A program made the position numbers and the translations under genes. Positions 62,728 to 64,000 of a stretch of 64,000 bases of DNA are shown piece after piece; position 1 is the first letter of the stretch, and each line of letters opens with the position of its first letter. Source of the DNA: Salinilacustrithrix sp003476595. GTDB taxonomy: Bacteria > Actinomycetota > Acidimicrobiia > Acidimicrobiales > Salinilacustritrichaceae. The DNA is taken from contig CAXAUZ010000005.1 in the NCBI GenBank assembly GCA_963972525.1, forward strand, positions 124,001 to 188,000. The letters are read 5' to 3'. The notes beneath the pieces are model-generated. The model worked only from the letters and a program-made list of their open reading frames with translations. It made no database searches and was not told where the DNA came from.

Positions 62728-64000
62728 GTGACAAGCGGGCGAGAGGCCTCAGCGCAGGCTGGGCCCGGCGACGCTGTCGGGGCCCCGGTTCGCCGCGCCC
62801 GCTTCCAGCCCATCGTCGATCTCCGCACCGGGCGCCCCATCGGCTGGGAGGCCCGCCCCCACCGCTGGGTCGACGACGCCCCCGACGGCGGCCTCGCCGT
62901 GCTCGCCTCGCTCGAAGCCGCCGGGTCACCCCCCGACGACGGCCTCGTCTTCGTCCACGTCAGCGCCGACCTGCTCGGCGACCCCCGCCTCTACGCGGAG
63001 TGCGAGCGGCTCGGATCGCGGGTCGTGGTCGACGTGCGTGGTGCCGAGGTCGACCGGCTCATCGACCTGTCCTCCGAGCTCGACGCGCTGGCCACCGCCG
63101 GCATCCACCTCTCCATCGAGAACACCTCCGGTGTGAGCCTGGCCCTGATCGCGCGGGTGCGCCCCACGTTCGTGAAGCTCGATCCGCCCATCGTGCGCGA
63201 CATCGTGCACGATCCGGCCAACCGCTCCGTCGTGCGGGCCTACGTCGCCTTCGCCGAGCACGAGGGCATCCACGTCATCGCCGAGGGCGTCGAGCGACAC
63301 GACCAGCTCGACGAGCTCCGCTCGCTCGGCGTCGTGCTGGCCCGGGGGCCGCTCTTCGGTCAGCCCTCGGGGGACTGGGCTCCGCCCAGCCCGCGCCGCC
63401 GGCGGCCCCCGCTGGTCCTCGACACGGTGCGCGAGGCCAAGGAGTCCCTCGGGGCCGCGGCCGACGCCACCGCGGTGGCCGAGCACCTCGTCACCGAGCT
63501 GGAGCGGATCGGCGACCGGGCCGCGGTCTACTTCGAGCGCGACGGCCTGCTCCGCTGCGTGGCCGAGCACGGCCACGCCGAGGTGCTCGACGGCATCCCC
63601 GTCCGCGCCGGCCTCCTCGGATCAGCGTTCCGGGCCGGCGGCCTGGTGCGCGGTGATGACGACCACGGTGGTGGCACCCGGCTCGCGCACCCGATCAGCG
63701 TCGCCGACCGCGCCGTGGGCGTGGTCACCACCGTCGGCGCCGACGGCTTCACGGCGGAGCAGGAAGCCCACCTGATCGAGCTGGTCGGCCTGGCCGGGGC
63801 GCGGATCGCCGAGGTCGGGTCGCCGCGCGCCGAGACCGCCATGCACCTGCTGGCCCGGGCCACCAACGAGCTGGCCCTGCTCACCGACGTCCACCAGGTC
63901 GAGATCGCGGCGGCCCGCCTCGCCGGCCTCGTCGGTGGCATGTCCTCGACGTTGTTCGCCCTCCCCGGCACCACCGGCCTGGACATCAAGTCCCTGCAGG
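62728..64000 (+). CDS. degenerate EAL domain plus GAF protein, 3' end beyond the window
   Basis: About 424 residues are visible before the window ends. Residues 18-215 form an EAL-like domain: FQPIVDLRTGRPIGWEARPHRW (E-A-R instead of E-A-L), LSIENTSGVSLALIARVRPTFVKLD (the metal-binding DDFG is ENTS) and HVIAEGVERHDQL. Key metal ligands are therefore lost, so it should not cleave cyclic di-GMP but may bind it or another partner. A GAF domain follows (about residues 235-370, AAVYFERDGLLRCVAEHG), and a second sensory or signalling region begins before the edge. The GTG at 62728 has GGAGG five bases upstream; in-frame GTGs at 62677-62716 are alternatives. Confidence 0.72.
   Translation, partial: MTSGREASAQAGPGDAVGAPVRRARFQPIVDLRTGRPIGWEARPHRWVDDAPDGGLAVLASLEAAGSPPDDGLVFVHVSADLLGDPRLYAECERLGSRVVVDVRGAEVDRLIDLSSELDALATAGIHLSIENTSGVSLALIARVRPTFVKLDPPIVRDIVHDPANRSVVRAYVAFAEHEGIHVIAEGVERHDQLDELRSLGVVLARGPLFGQPSGDWAPPSPRRRRPPLVLDTVREAKESLGAAADATAVAEHLVTELERIGDRAAVYFERDGLLRCVAEHGHAEVLDGIPVRAGLLGSAFRAGGLVRGDDDHGGGTRLAHPISVADRAVGVVTTVGADGFTAEQEAHLIELVGLAGARIAEVGSPRAETAMHLLARATNELALLTDVHQVEIAAARLAGLVGGMSSTLFALPGTTGLDIKSLQ

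Overview
The window is GC-rich, gene-dense actinobacterial DNA. It has many GTG starts, ATGA/GTGA gene overlaps, three luciferase-like (F420-type) oxidoreductases, a SufB-SufD-Rieske-SufC set, Thr/Ser-rich extracellular tails, and TANNNT -10 boxes placed 6-8 nt before start codons. This suits Actinomycetota, and by overall flavour Acidimicrobiia (Ilumatobacter/Iamia-like); the class-level placement is inference. I see no phage, transposase or CRISPR array, so this looks like core chromosome.

Layout. 0-9.2 kb: an epimerase cut by the window edge with a PlsC-type acyltransferase, an MFS exporter, a RecB-type nuclease, two small unknowns, two tandem class A penicillin-binding proteins and tRNA-Leu(UAA). 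9.5-21.2 kb: a TetR regulator with twin 17-bp operators facing an amidohydrolase, an RsbW-like kinase, a Tat-exported LPXTG-anchored PhoX, a three-gene SPFH/zinc-ribbon/membrane operon, a CapA-like protein with altered active site, an SDR, an acyl-CoA dehydrogenase, DUF952, a lone receiver domain and a cytochrome c. 21.2-33.2 kb: malonyl-CoA and 4-coumarate-type CoA ligases, CorA, a nitronate monooxygenase-like enzyme, a membrane metallopeptidase, three LLM oxidoreductases, a DMT exporter and class I fumarase. 33.3-42.7 kb: small unknowns, a GT2 glycosyltransferase, an active-looking GGDEF-EAL protein, MutY, and two enzymes of the ethylmalonyl-CoA pathway (methylsuccinyl-CoA dehydrogenase and mesaconyl-CoA hydratase).

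42.8-47.8 kb is the most unusual part. It is a five-gene minus-strand operon: epoxide-hydrolase-like enzyme, thioredoxin-fusion protein, UGSC-type selenoprotein, MDR dehydrogenase and proline-racemase-family protein. The selenoprotein gene is interrupted by an in-frame TGA that starts a U-G-S-C motif and is followed by a perfect 10-bp hairpin, a strong bacterial SECIS candidate. A conventional annotation would break this gene in two.

47.9-64 kb: a metallo-beta-lactamase, a flavin reductase, a heterodimeric ABC exporter whose first gene has no ordinary start codon, a lipase/esterase, sufB, then a 4.9-kb insertion of unrelated genes (lipoprotein, DUF1028, penicillin acylase, small Cys protein), then sufD-Rieske-sufC, and finally a degenerate EAL-GAF protein running off the window.

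Intergenic DNA carries a recurrent palindrome family. Three copies have the same geometry: GTTCTGGCC, exactly 32 nt, then its inverted arm. They sit at gene ends and probably act as terminators.
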